This document shows, in pieces, positions 1 through 7,070 of a DNA stretch of 12,291 nt. The position numbers were made by a program, and so were the translations under genes. The DNA is from Candidatus Geohydrothermomicrobium daggyaiense. Its GTDB lineage: Bacteria > Actinomycetota > Geothermincolia > Fen-727 > JACVIW01. The DNA lies in contig JACVIW010000045.1 of the NCBI GenBank assembly GCA_015711695.1, forward strand, positions 1-12,291, given 5' to 3'. Under the pieces are notes generated by a model. The model did no database searches. It was not told the origin of the DNA and was given only the letters and a program-made list of their open reading frames with translations. Positions within the stretch are counted from its first letter, which is position 1. Each line of letters opens with the position of its first letter.

Positions 1-2
1 GG

Positions 3-518
3 CTTCAGTTGTTTAACATAAACAGTTGGGCAGAGTTCATTTCTTCTGGCGCAGAGGTTGTGGGATTCAAAAAAACAAGAGAAAACATTTTTAAGAAAAT
101 AAATCCCGGTGATTACCTCCTTTGCTATTGTACTGGTATTCGTCGATATGTTGGGCTTCTCGAAGTTACGGGACCACTCTATTGGGATGACAGGAAAATA
201 TGGTCTGATGATCTTTTGCCCTGGAGATTTCCCGTGAAGGCGTGGATTGTTCTAAAACCCGAGCACGGGGTGCCAATTAATAGCCTTAAAAATAGTTTGT
301 CTATTTTCCAAAACGATAGAAGTCCTAACGTTTGGAAAGAATGTTTTCTTAGGTTACAAATAATTCCGGAAGATTCAAATCTGATCATAGAAGCAATGCG
401 GGTCGCACTTAGTAAATCTCAGGTCATTCCATATGACAGTGTAAAATCTTCAAGGAAGCCTGAAGTTTTTCAAACATTCGATAAGGACGGAGGGATTGTC
501 CCTATAACCGAAAATTAG
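3..518 (+). CDS. EVE-like (PUA-fold) domain segment, 5' partial
   Basis: About 170 residues are visible. Numbering from TTG at 9, the segment has an early Trp (W7), then the pattern GFKKTRENIFKKINPGDYLL (19-38) followed by CYCTG, and then RYVGLLEVTGP. This order, a ligand-pocket Trp, a lysine-rich stretch, PGD and a beta-strand with an aromatic, followed by a second strand, is typical of EVE/PUA-like domains, which bind modified bases in DNA or RNA. The frame continues upstream of the TTG to the window edge (Leu-Gln), and no Shine-Dalgarno site is visible, so the TTG is probably not the real start. About 40 residues after the EVE core look like a linker leading into the nuclease segment. The EVE call rests on pattern, not a database match. 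Confidence 0.65.
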   Translation, partial: LQLFNINSWAEFISSGAEVVGFKKTRENIFKKINPGDYLLCYCTGIRRYVGLLEVTGPLYWDDRKIWSDDLLPWRFPVKAWIVLKPEHGVPINSLKNSLSIFQNDRSPNVWKECFLRLQIIPEDSNLIIEAMRVALSKSQVIPYDSVKSSRKPEVFQTFDKDGGIVPITEN

Positions 519-521
519 CAA

Positions 522-1070
522 TTGGCGGTTGAGAGGCCCGTAGAAGATGCTACTCATGCAGAAATACAATGGATTCTCATAGACCTTGGTAGAAATCTGG
601 GCTTTGGTGTAAGTGTAGCTCAAAACGGTACGAACAAGAAGTATAAAGGAGAGAGATTTGGTGATTTCTGCGTCGATACAGTTCCTTTGCATTTTGATAA
701 GGTGACTAACAAGATTATCGAGAACATAGACGTAATATGGATCAAAGACAAAACAATTTTTGCGGCTTTTGAAGTCGAGCATACAAGCCCTATATACAGC
801 GGAATACTTAGAATGTCAGATCTTATCTCGATGCAGCCGAACATAAGGATCAAGCTTTACATTGTTGCTCCGGAAGAAAGACATCAGAAGGTTTTCACAG
901 AATTACGTCGCCCAACGTTTCAGAGACTAAAGCCACCGCTGTCGGAATGCTGCCGGTACATTTCCTATAAGTTGTTGAAAGAAAAAGTGGAGCAAGCAAA
1001 AAAATTCATTCATCTATTGAAACCTGATTTCATTGAAGAGATTGCAGAGCCATGTTATGAAAAAGAATAA
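522..1070 (+). CDS. PD-(D/E)XK-superfamily nuclease segment, BamHI-like ExE variant
   Basis: The segment is 182 codons from TTG at 522. Near the N-terminus is THAEIQW (11-17), then IDVIW (69-73) and, 13 residues on, FEVEHTSPIYSGILRMSDL (83-101). Asp70 with Glu84-x-Glu86 fits a PD-(D/E)XK core in which Lys is replaced by Glu, as in BamHI (D-E-x-E). A conserved-looking tail follows (YIVAPEERHQKVFTELRRPTF, roughly 113-133). The likely role is DNA cleavage guided by the EVE reader encoded just upstream in the same frame. The natural TAA stop at 1068-1070 is followed by a palindrome that could terminate transcription. The segment is richer in A+T than the M20 gene next door. The catalytic assignment is inference from motif spacing. 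Confidence 0.6.
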   Translation: MAVERPVEDATHAEIQWILIDLGRNLGFGVSVAQNGTNKKYKGERFGDFCVDTVPLHFDKVTNKIIENIDVIWIKDKTIFAAFEVEHTSPIYSGILRMSDLISMQPNIRIKLYIVAPEERHQKVFTELRRPTFQRLKPPLSECCRYISYKLLKEKVEQAKKFIHLLKPDFIEEIAEPCYEKE

Positions 1071-1099
1071 AAGACATGGGTCCTATTAACCTTTATGTG

Positions 1100-1122
1100 T
1101 GTCGCCAGCTGGCGACATTTTT
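1100..1122 (+). terminator. Perfect 18-bp palindrome plus T5: probable intrinsic terminator
   Basis: TGTCGCCAGCTGGCGACA (1100-1117) is a perfect palindrome. As RNA it folds into a 7-bp G+C-rich stem with an AGCT loop, and it is followed directly by five T residues (1118-1122). It sits 30 bases after the nuclease stop and faces the convergent M20 gene. A twofold-symmetric protein site is the alternative reading. Confidence 0.6.
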
Positions 1123-1310
1123 ACATTTTGTCGAATAATTTTGATGTGATTATTAAGACTTGAGAAGTGCCTGTCTGCACAAAGAACTGATTCCAATAAG
1201 CTTCCAAAGGTTGTTGTAAGTCTAAAGGCTTTCAGCCAGGTAAGACGCATGATCAAACGGCGCCTGGAAAACCGTATCAGGTTTCAAATCCAGATAGGTT
1301 TTATGTTTTG
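1123..1310. other. Convergent intergenic stretch, no gene seen
   Basis: Between the terminator and the M20 stop I see no open frame of interest. A CCAGG/CCTGG pair (1236-1240 and 1263-1267) and a GGTTTCAAATCC stretch give a superficial tRNA-like look, but no acceptor stem or standard T-arm can be drawn. Confidence 0.4.
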
Positions 1311-2702
1311 TCAATATGGATAATGATTTTTTTGATGCGGGGCTGGTGATGCGCAGAAGTTCTTGATGAGCCGTATGAAGAAGGCTATGAGTTCCTTGAA
1401 GTTATCAATACTTAAACGCTCATTGGTACCGTGTGCGAGTTCCATGTCCTTTATGCTTCCGCGGATTGGGGAGAACCTGAACACGGAATCACTTATCCTC
1501 GAGTAATGGCGGGCGTCAGTCATCCCGATGACCAGGTATGGAACCACAATCGCCTCCGGGAAGCATTCTCTTATCGTGCGTTCTAAAACCATGAAGCCTG
1601 TAGTGTCAGTGGATGAGGTCTTTGATGGGTTTTCTGCCATCCCTGAGATCTCCACCGACACCCTGCGATCCTTTATCACCCTTCGAACTCTTTCGATTGC
1701 GCTTTGACAGGTTTCCCCAGGCAGTAGCCTCAAGTTCACGGTTGCTCTCGCTTCCTGCGGTAGCACGTTGTCTTTTGTCCCGCCGCTCACCATCGTTACT
1801 GCCGTGGTGGTGCGAAGCATCGCACCAAGTGGTGGGACCCAACGGGATGCTATCCGCAAGAAGAAACTGGTGAGACGGGGACTGAAAAGAGCTGCCCTTA
1901 GATAAAGGGGAGTTTCGGGTTTGATTTTTTCGAATGCGGCTGCCTGGATCGCTCCCATTGTGGAAGGAAATAGTCGTTTTTCGAGCCGGGTTATTGCCCT
2001 TGCGAGGACACCGATGGCTGTATGCCGCGGAGGCATCGAGGAATGCCCTCCCTTAGCGCGCGCCACCAGGTCGATCGTGAGATAGCCTTTTTCAGCCACG
2101 CCCACACCCGCGATGAGTTTCCTGAAACCGGGGATACCAAAATCAACGAGAGCTCCCCCCTCGTCCAGTACCAGTTCCGGTCTTATTCCCCTTGATTCAA
2201 GGAGTTCTGCGATTTTTTTCGCTCCTCTCAGGCCACCGACCTCCTCGTCCTGGCCGAATGCGAGAAACACGCTTCTTTCGGGATTGAAACCCTCGCGGAG
2301 GAGCGCTTCAACCGCCTCGAGTATCGAGATGAGAAGACCCTTGCAGTCCATTGTTCCGCGACCCCACACATAACCTCTGGAAATCACACCATCAAAAGGA
2401 GGGTGAGTCCAGTCAGTGAGGGTTTGGGGCTCAACTGGCACTACGTCCATGTGCGCCACGAGTAACAGCGGCCCTGCATTCTCGCTACTGCCACGCCATT
2501 CATACAGCAGGCTCACATCTCCCACAACCTCTTTTTTCAGGTGCTTGTGAACCAGGGGATAGTTGCTCTCCAGAAAAGCACAGAAAGCCTTGAATTCTGG
2601 TATGTCTTCCCGCGAGGGGTCCTCGAAGGAAACTGTCCTGAATCGAATTGATTTAGAAAGTTTTTCCTCTGCGCTATTTGCTTGATTGGGTCCACCCATC
2701 AC
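1311..2702 (-). CDS. M20-family metallopeptidase (carboxypeptidase S/PM20D1-like)
   Basis: This is a two-zinc amidohydrolase that probably cleaves a C-terminal or N-acyl amino acid from small peptides or conjugates in the cytoplasm; the substrate is unknown. Numbering from GTG at 2702 (463 residues), the whole M20 signature is present: HMDVVP (His84, Asp86), GRGTMDCKG (Asp119), GQDEEVGG (Glu153 general base and Glu154), LDEGG (Asp180), GHSS in the dimerisation domain (His220) and AHGTNERL (His424). LDEGG is typical of the carboxypeptidase S branch. No signal peptide is seen. An earlier GTG at 2762 is in frame but lacks a ribosome site, whereas GTG 2702 follows GAGGAGG by 8 bases (ATG 2699 is next). 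The gene is intact, ends in TGA, and lies between two broken restriction genes with no obvious functional link. Confidence 0.93.
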   Translation of the reverse strand: MMGGPNQANSAEEKLSKSIRFRTVSFEDPSREDIPEFKAFCAFLESNYPLVHKHLKKEVVGDVSLLYEWRGSSENAGPLLLVAHMDVVPVEPQTLTDWTHPPFDGVISRGYVWGRGTMDCKGLLISILEAVEALLREGFNPERSVFLAFGQDEEVGGLRGAKKIAELLESRGIRPELVLDEGGALVDFGIPGFRKLIAGVGVAEKGYLTIDLVARAKGGHSSMPPRHTAIGVLARAITRLEKRLFPSTMGAIQAAAFEKIKPETPLYLRAALFSPRLTSFFLRIASRWVPPLGAMLRTTTAVTMVSGGTKDNVLPQEARATVNLRLLPGETCQSAIERVRRVIKDRRVSVEISGMAENPSKTSSTDTTGFMVLERTIRECFPEAIVVPYLVIGMTDARHYSRISDSVFRFSPIRGSIKDMELAHGTNERLSIDNFKELIAFFIRLIKNFCASPAPHQKNHYPY

Positions 2703-2813
2703 AAATTTCGCCTCCTCGAGGTTCGCCCGAAAACACAGTGATTCATAAGCATTCTCTAGCACGCGCGAAACACGCTGTTATTTTACTGGTAAATTTGCCG
2801 GCCTGCTTTGCGC

Positions 2814-2831
2814 GGGCTTGGCGGGAAGCCC
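2814..2831. repeat. Short inverted repeat, 6-bp arms
   Basis: GGGCTT (2814-2819) and AAGCCC (2826-2831) pair around a six-base loop. No T-run follows on either strand, so terminator function is doubtful. It lies about 110 bases upstream of the M20 start. Confidence 0.35.
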
Positions 2832-2861
2832 CCGTTTAAAGATAGGGAAACGTGATCGCTA

Positions 2862-2911
2862 ACCAGGAGCAGCAGCATTGTTGCGCTCTGAAAGAGTTCA
2901 TCGCTCCTGGT
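2862..2911. repeat. Inverted repeat, perfect 9-bp arms, 32-base loop
   Basis: ACCAGGAGC (2862-2870) is the exact reverse complement of GCTCCTGGT (2903-2911). It could form an RNA hairpin upstream of the M20 gene or be the scar of a mobile element. No transposase remnant or target duplication was recognised nearby. Confidence 0.4.
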
Positions 2912-3127
2912 GATGAAATTTGCTGTTGAGGAGAGGGGAAAGAGATTAAGCCATGGACGCTACATTCACTCAATAAACGGGTATGTCTAAGCTCGCATCC
3001 GGCATCGAGTCCGGAATCCTCTGCAATTTCTCCCCGCCGTAACAGGGGTCCAGTTTGAGACCGCGCTGCTTGATGGAATCCGAAATGCTTCAGGAAGTGA
3101 AGTATGTGGGCCGAAGCGACGGAAGCA

Positions 3128-3472
3128 TCAGCTCTCATTGTCGGGCAGAATGGCTTTTAAAAAGGAAACGACTTTTCCAACTTCTGGGCTGTATTTAACC
3201 CTTCCAGTTGGATACCTGATCTCGAATCCTGACGGGCTCGTGTATCTGACACAAAGATTGTTCTTACATACAAACCAAACGCGACCTTTAGGGTTATCCG
3301 GGTCGAGCAGTGCAATTCGATCGGGGCTAATTGTAAAATCAACCCACGCTGCCAGTAAATCTTCATCTAGACGCCACTCGGGTTCTGTCTCAAGCATAAG
3401 CTCTTGAAGTACGCTAGCGCGCTCAAGTGCAAGACGAGATGTCCACCGTTGGCTCCCAAACCTATAATTTTT
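3128..3472 (-). CDS. mcrC-like segment 4: extreme C-terminus
   Basis: After the second shift at the A6 run, the protein resumes as NYRFGSQRWTSRLALERASV, then LQELMLETEPEWRLDEDLL, a beta-rich WFVCKNNLCVRYTSPSGFEI, and the end at TGA 3128-3130. An ATG at 3397 lies inside the ELMLETEPEW stretch but has no Shine-Dalgarno site, so the segment is not an independent gene. The Trp-Phe-Val-Cys and Arg-Tyr-Pro-Thr elements look like a terminal beta-sandwich or barrel. Function is unknown. Confidence 0.5.
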   Translation of the reverse strand, partial: KNYRFGSQRWTSRLALERASVLQELMLETEPEWRLDEDLLAAWVDFTISPDRIALLDPDNPKGRVWFVCKNNLCVRYTSPSGFEIRYPTGRVKYSPEVGKVVSFLKAILPDNES

Positions 3473-3984
3473 TCTGATTCTCCGATGTTCAGGATAGGCC
3501 TCCTTGTTTTTTGAAATTTAGAAAGATGATATACAACGACCAGTTCATCTTTCTTTCTTTTAGTTACCCAGGGCGTAGGTATTGCGGACCTGGGAACAAC
3601 ATCAATTCCATGAACTTCAGCATAGTATTCCACCGCACCTGGTTTTCGTAGGGCCATAGGAAAATAAAGCGCGACCGCACATGCGGCGAACTGTCTTGGC
3701 TGATTGTTTGAAAGCTTTATGTAATAAGTCTGATTTTGTCTAATCGAATCAAGGTGCTCAGCTGGATTTGCTCCCCTTAAAGAACCGACCAAGACTGGTT
3801 CAGCTGCGGCTTTTCTCCATTTGATTACGTCTCGTTCTGCTTGATGGGGGATAACGCGATCGGCGAGTTCCCAGCCGCCTCGGGCTAAAATCATTCTAAT
3901 CCATTCCGAGAAATGCTTTGCGCGGTGAGGAGGAATGGAATTGCGCCAATTCCGATAGAATCTAAAGATTTCCAGAGTGAGCAC
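3367..3984 (-). CDS. mcrC-like segment 3: C-terminal accessory region
   Basis: This frame takes over near 3918 (KHFSEWIRMILARGGWELAD); sequence from 3984 to about 3920 in this frame is a shadow of segment 2. It holds EPVLVGSLRG, an AVALYFPMALRKPGAVEYYA stretch and AIPTPWVTKRKKDELVVVYH. Alternating beta strands ending in a 'RPI' strand suggest a small beta-barrel, possibly PUA/ASCH-like, which could read modified bases. That fold is a guess. The useful sequence ends at about 3474 (ILNIGESEK), after which the frame is again wrong and runs to TAG at 3367. It has no ribosome site of its own. Confidence 0.5.
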   Translation of the reverse strand: MLTLEIFRFYRNWRNSIPPHRAKHFSEWIRMILARGGWELADRVIPHQAERDVIKWRKAAAEPVLVGSLRGANPAEHLDSIRQNQTYYIKLSNNQPRQFAACAVALYFPMALRKPGAVEYYAEVHGIDVVPRSAIPTPWVTKRKKDELVVVYHLSKFQKTRRPILNIGESEKIIGLGANGGHLVLHLSALAYFKSLCLRQNPSGV

Positions 3985-4994
3985 TGTTTATACTCATCAA
4001 TTGAAATGCCGTCAAGTGGGAAGGCAATCGCGCCTTCAACGACAATTCTTCTGGGTTTATGGCGATTTCCATATCCTATTTCGGATTCTTCTAAAATAGC
4101 ATCGCGGTATCTGTGCATGCAGTTAATCGCGTCGTCGGGTGGCCCAGGACAACCGTAGCGGCTGACTGTCTTGGGCGAGGCATCGACGCTGTATTTTGCG
4201 TCGACGAGCAACAATACCGGAGACCAGTTAGGGTCCTCGATTGATATAACGATATCTGGCTGCTGGGGAATGAGCCTAGAGATTCCTTTGAAGCGGCGGT
4301 TGTATATGACTGAGATCTTTCGGTCCCCCGGGTCATGAAATTCCTGCTTTGACTCGTGCCCTTTGCGAAGTGTCACCTGCACGCCATTTTGCTTTACTGC
4401 GAACATGTTATGGGTTTCTATTTTTTTGCCGGTTGCCTGCGAGACAAGGCGCAGCAAAGCGATATAGCACCAGTATTCATAGAGAACATCTAAGTGCTTG
4501 AGCGAAAGATTAAGCGGTTCACCATCGATTCGTAAACCAAGATTTAGAACCAGGCATGCACGGTATGCTTCGTGGTAGCCGGGGGCACTTAAAAGCTGAA
4601 GTGAAGCAAAACCTGCTGGCGGATCACCTTGAGCAGCAGCCAGAGACTCAAGTCTGGTTAAAGGCGCAATTTTTTCTTTTAGGGAATCAAGCTCTGTAAG
4701 AACTCGTTCTTTTCTTTGCGTTGGTTCTTCAGTAGTTGAACGGTTCGCTTCATCTTTTCTAAGATTGCCAAGTCTTTGTAATATCCTATTTATCTGAGCG
4801 GATAGCCACCTGTGTTCAGGAGTATCAAGCGTTACTCTGGACGTTCTTTCTGGTAGACGCGCTCTTGTTCTTATCCCACTGTTGAGAGTAATGTATTCTC
4901 CAGCGCCCGTTCCCCTCCTTATGGCAGAGCGGAGGGACGGGTCAACCCGCTTTACTTTCTCAGTTGGTCTGACAACTGTCTCGCGTGTAATTGA
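3891..4994 (-). CDS. mcrC-like segment 2: linker and PD-(D/E)XK_7-like nuclease core
   Basis: The frame is open from just after the TGA at 4995 to TGA 3891-3893, with no credible start of its own. It begins with KVKRVDPSLRSAI and TLDTPEHRWLSAQI, then a long helical linker and LYEYWCYIALLRLV. The nuclease core follows: QPDIVI (Asp codon 4254-4256), LLVDAKYSVD (Asp 4200-4202, Lys 4194-4196), then DDAINCMHRYRDAI and SLWKSLDSIGIGAIPFL. The order PD..DxK plus the INxMHRYRDAI helix fits the PD-(D/E)XK_7/DUF524 nucleases coupled to McrB-type motors. Catalytic residues are still present. The last residues after ..PFLLTA are out of frame; the natural continuation is in the next segment. Confidence 0.65.
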   Translation of the reverse strand, partial: SITRETVVRPTEKVKRVDPSLRSAIRRGTGAGEYITLNSGIRTRARLPERTSRVTLDTPEHRWLSAQINRILQRLGNLRKDEANRSTTEEPTQRKERVLTELDSLKEKIAPLTRLESLAAAQGDPPAGFASLQLLSAPGYHEAYRACLVLNLGLRIDGEPLNLSLKHLDVLYEYWCYIALLRLVSQATGKKIETHNMFAVKQNGVQVTLRKGHESKQEFHDPGDRKISVIYNRRFKGISRLIPQQPDIVISIEDPNWSPVLLLVDAKYSVDASPKTVSRYGCPGPPDDAINCMHRYRDAILEESEIGYGNRHKPRRIVVEGAIAFPLDGISIDEYKQCSLWKSLDSIGIGAIPFLLTAQSISRNGLE

Positions 4995-5654
4995 TCAAAC
5001 TGGCTGTCTGGCAATATAAAGTAAGCCCCCCTCTAGATCATCCACGATGTTTTTCAGTAACACCAGCCACTCGACATGCGAAGGTTGAGGTGTCTGAGTG
5101 CCTATTCCCAATTGGTATGTAGAGCTTAAGTACTCTAAAGCGAGCCCAGTAAGTATATCTTGAACTTCGGAAATCATCTGAAAGCAGTCAGAAGCATAAT
5201 TCAGCTTTGATGGAAATACTTCTACCTCAAAGGCAAATTGCTCGAATCCATCAGCGCTAACGATAAACTCGCTTTTGCCTATCTGGGAACCGAAGTTAAT
5301 GAAGCCATGGAGAATATTGCCGTTATCATCAATATTGAAGCTGGATTCTATTAGATGGTCACGGTGATAAATCCCAACTTTGCTTCCTTTTTCCTTTGCG
5401 CACATAAAAATGTAGTAGTCGCTTTGTTCATATAGTCTTGGGCCAATCTGCAGCTCCGGCAGCTTTGAGGCTTCCGTTGGACAGCCTGCTCTCAATAGTT
5501 CTTCAAACTTTACATCAGGACACAGGGCTTTGATTTTTAAGTATCCGGGAATGGGTATTGGGGAGAGAAGTGAGTGTGGCGCCCCGGCGCGCGCCTTACT
5601 CAATGATAGGTAAATTTTATCGGTCTCAATTGAGAATAAGGCTTCCTTTTTCAT
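4995..5654 (-). CDS. mcrC-like segment 1: DUF2357 domain
   Basis: This segment is 219 residues from ATG 5654 to the premature TGA. The part FEVEVFPSKLNYASDCFQMI followed by SEVQDILTGLALEYLSSTYQ (residues about 141-181) is the pattern I associate with DUF2357, the N-terminal domain of many McrC-type partners of McrB. The N-terminal part holds beta-rich sequence with no catalytic motif. The segment stops inside a region (IARQPV, then SITRETVVRP after the stop) that reads naturally as one helix plus loop, so the TGA is a lesion rather than a domain boundary. TGA can come from CGA or TGG by one transition. The ribosome site before 5654 is weak, and translation was probably coupled to the upstream gene. 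Confidence 0.65.
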   Translation of the reverse strand: MKKEALFSIETDKIYLSLSKARAGAPHSLLSPIPIPGYLKIKALCPDVKFEELLRAGCPTEASKLPELQIGPRLYEQSDYYIFMCAKEKGSKVGIYHRDHLIESSFNIDDNGNILHGFINFGSQIGKSEFIVSADGFEQFAFEVEVFPSKLNYASDCFQMISEVQDILTGLALEYLSSTYQLGIGTQTPQPSHVEWLVLLKNIVDDLEGGLLYIARQPV

Positions 5655-5668
5655 TCAGCAAAGCTGCC

Positions 5669-5995
5669 TCAAAGCCAAAACGAGGTAAAACCGTCATTCG
5701 TTCGGCGGTCCCACATCAGACATAAGCGTGCTGCGGTGCGAGGGAATCTCGCCCCTTCTATGCTGCCAGGACGGTCCCCGGCGTCCCACAGCTCCAGGAT
5801 TTGAAGAGCATCGTCCTTTGAAGGCCTGACCTCCCCGTCATACGCCCAGTATAAGAGCTTCAAAACTGTTTGTTTTATCGCGCTGGTCCCTCCGACAATA
5901 CGCGGGAGAATTTTCATTTGGATAGCCAGGTCCAGGGGGTCAACAGGCTCCCCGCCACTGGTTACAAATGAACTTGAACAATCTCTTGAATAATA
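5669..5995 (-). CDS. mcrB-like segment 4: C-terminal helices
   Basis: After the last shift the protein resumes as YYSRDCSSSFVTSGGEPVDP, then LDLAIQMKILPRIVGG, a helical run, and a terminal NDGFTSFWL before TGA 5669-5671. QMKILPRI and the ending FTSFW are features I associate with the C-terminus of DUF3578-type McrB proteins. An ATG at 5917 lies inside QMKILPRI, so the short frame starting there is a fragment, not a gene. The mcrC-like ATG follows 14 bases later. Confidence 0.65.
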   Translation of the reverse strand, partial: YYSRDCSSSFVTSGGEPVDPLDLAIQMKILPRIVGGTSAIKQTVLKLLYWAYDGEVRPSKDDALQILELWDAGDRPGSIEGARFPRTAARLCLMWDRRTNDGFTSFWL

Positions 5996-6336
5996 AGGAA
6001 AAGCGAGATTTCATCTCAAATTCTATAGCCAACCTGAAGCTGAGCCTGGGATAGGAAACCGTTTAGCTCTTCTAATGTTTCTATCGCTCGGCCGATTACT
6101 TCCCTTTCGCTTTGCGATAATTGTTTGAGGTCTCCTATGCGAAGCGCCTTTGGATATCATTTGCTTGCGTGCCAGGTTTCTACAAAGCTCATTTCTTTTG
6201 ATGTTTTGATTTTCCACGAATTAAGATAGATGTCCGATAACTCAATCGTAAACGCGCGGTCCAGTACCTTTCTGCTAAAAGCATATGTCGTCTCGTCCAT
6301 GTTTACGGTTCCCACAATCGCAAGATTTGGTGGAAG
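5996..6336 (-). CDS. mcrB-like segment 3: sensor region and lid helices
   Basis: The frame starts with LPPNLAIVGTVNMDETTYAF (sensor I and McrB-like Asn/Asp at 6292-6303), then SRKVLDRAFTIELSD. The VNMDE stretch stands where E. coli McrB has MNTAD, the motif needed for NTP hydrolysis. Two TGA codons interrupt it: 6157-6159 after ETWHASK, and 6016-6018 inside GYRI-DEI. Between them lies GDLKQLSQSEREVIGRAIET then LEELNGFLSQ, the expected helical lid. There is no start codon with a ribosome site. Confidence 0.7.
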
Positions 6337-7070
6337 GCCTTGGTTAGCATACCGTTCCGAATTTCCTTCGATTTTCTGGGAAAAAGAGCGTTGCTTGCAA
6401 AGCCACCATCGCCAGCGGAGTGTCTATCTTCAATGTGGCTAAATATTTCTGCGAAGTAATATTCAACACGCGCCAGATTCATTTCGTCTATGATACAGAC
6501 GAAATATTTTTCCGGGTTTTGTGAAGCTTCACGCGCGAAATCTAGAAGCAAACCAGGTCTGAACTGGCCCTGAATATCAACATAGCCGAGCAGGTCGGAA
6601 CTATCTGTCTAATCAGGCCGAACCGCGATCAGCGAAGAGACTCCCCCTGTAGCTTTCGCCACAAGCGCGGGCACTTTGGATTTTCCTGTTCCTGAAACCC
6701 CGGCAAGCATAGCGAAAGGCTTTGTCCTCAGAGCGGTTATATAAGCTGCAATATGCCAGGGCTCGAATACGAATCCCTCGCTACTTATGTAATCTATGAG
6801 GTTCTTTAAATCTAATGCGTCCTTTGGTTTTTCTTGCCCCAGCTCTGAAATAGAACTAGATTGCTCTTGTTCGGTTTCTTGCAAGCCGCCTGTAACTCTA
6901 GTCTCAATATAGCTTTCGTAAACGTCTAGAAGAACGTTGATGTCATCAAGGATTTCTTCATCGGGTGGCACGTTACCCCTTGGATAAAGTTTGTATGCGA
7001 TTGTAGAGTATTCATAATCAGTCCCAAGAGGATTATCAGTATGTAGATCAATGTTGTTGTCAAGGCTGAT
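6336..7070 (-). CDS. mcrB-like segment 2: end of DUF3578 and AAA+ nucleotide-binding core
   Basis: This segment follows the first shift. VPPDEEILDDINVLLDVYES closes the N-terminal domain. A Glu/Gln/Ser-rich linker leads to FEPWHIAAYITALRTKPFAM and then LAGVSGTGKS (Walker A, 6678-6701). TAG 6609-6611 interrupts the frame after AVRPD, and the sequence continues as TDSSDLLGYVDIQGQFRPGL. Walker B is FVCIIDEMNLARVEYYFAEI (Asp 6486-6488, Glu 6483-6485). The frame becomes wrong after GMLTK at about 6337. The NTP-binding Lys, Ser and both Walker B acids survive. Parts 6609-6971 and 6303-6551 appear as separate open frames only because of the TAG. Confidence 0.75.

Larger units (their letters stand above)
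3..1070 (+). pseudogene. EVE-domain/ExE-nuclease fusion split by in-frame TAG (5' end outside window)
   Basis: Two open segments, 3-518 and 522-1070, lie in the same frame and are separated only by TAG at 516-518 and one CAA codon. Frame and spacing are exactly those of a single gene with one nonsense codon. The second segment has no Shine-Dalgarno site before its only nearby start (TTG at 522), so it does not look like an independent gene. The frame is open to the left edge, so the true start lies upstream. The joined product would be an EVE (PUA-like, modified-base reader) domain followed by a PD-(D/E)XK-type nuclease, a plausible modification-dependent restriction enzyme. I recall EVE-nuclease proteins of this layout as single polypeptides, but could not check this by search. 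TAG could derive from CAG (Gln) or TGG (Trp) by one transition. Alternatives are a true two-gene split or stop read-through. Confidence 0.72.
2703..3127. other. Non-coding gap of 425 bases with inverted repeats
   Basis: This lies upstream of the M20 gene and downstream of the mcrC-like pseudogene. Frames in both strands give only low-complexity, unconvincing translations, so I annotate no gene. It holds two inverted repeats (listed separately) and presumably the M20 promoter, for which I see no clear consensus. It may be the remnant of a lost gene, but nothing recognisable remains. Confidence 0.4.
3128..5654 (-). pseudogene. Decayed McrC-like nuclease: DUF2357 + PD-(D/E)XK + C-terminal domains
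   Basis: The gene starts at ATG 5654, 14 bases after the mcrB-like stop, so the two form an operon. Following the protein by eye requires one read-through and two frame changes. TGA at 4995-4997 interrupts an otherwise open frame running from 5654 to about 3918. A shift near 3917-3919 moves to a second frame, and a shift at the A6 run (plus-strand T6, 3468-3473) moves to a third, ending in TGA at 3128. Both shifts equal loss of one base. The joined product is about 840 residues: a DUF2357 N-terminus, a helical linker, a PD-(D/E)XK_7-like nuclease core and a long C-terminal part. This is much longer than E. coli McrC (about 350). McrC proteins supply DNA cleavage to the McrB NTPase motor. Alternatives are programmed recoding or sequencing error; intact neighbours and mixed lesion types make real decay likelier. 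Confidence 0.82.

Noticed and set aside
1200..1305. tRNA or tRNA remnant
   Set aside because: GGTTTCAAATCC and a CCAGG/CCTGG pair look suggestive, but there is no matching acceptor stem, no regular T-arm and no standard anticodon loop.
2836..3138. 100-residue minus-strand frame
   Set aside because: Composition is unlike a real protein, there is no ribosome site, it overlaps the mcrC-like end and no motif is recognisable.
3468..3473. Programmed ribosomal frameshift at the A6 run
   Set aside because: There are five shifts in two genes, mostly at weak, non-slippery sites and combined with stops. Decay explains them all more simply.
516..6611. Pyrrolysine at TAG, or reassigned TGA, as explanation for the in-frame stops
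   Set aside because: Both TAG and TGA occur as interruptions, and intact genes here end in TGA (M20, L,D-transpeptidase), TAG (nitroreductase) and TAA (thyA-like, duplicated protein). Frameshifts in the same genes also need another explanation.
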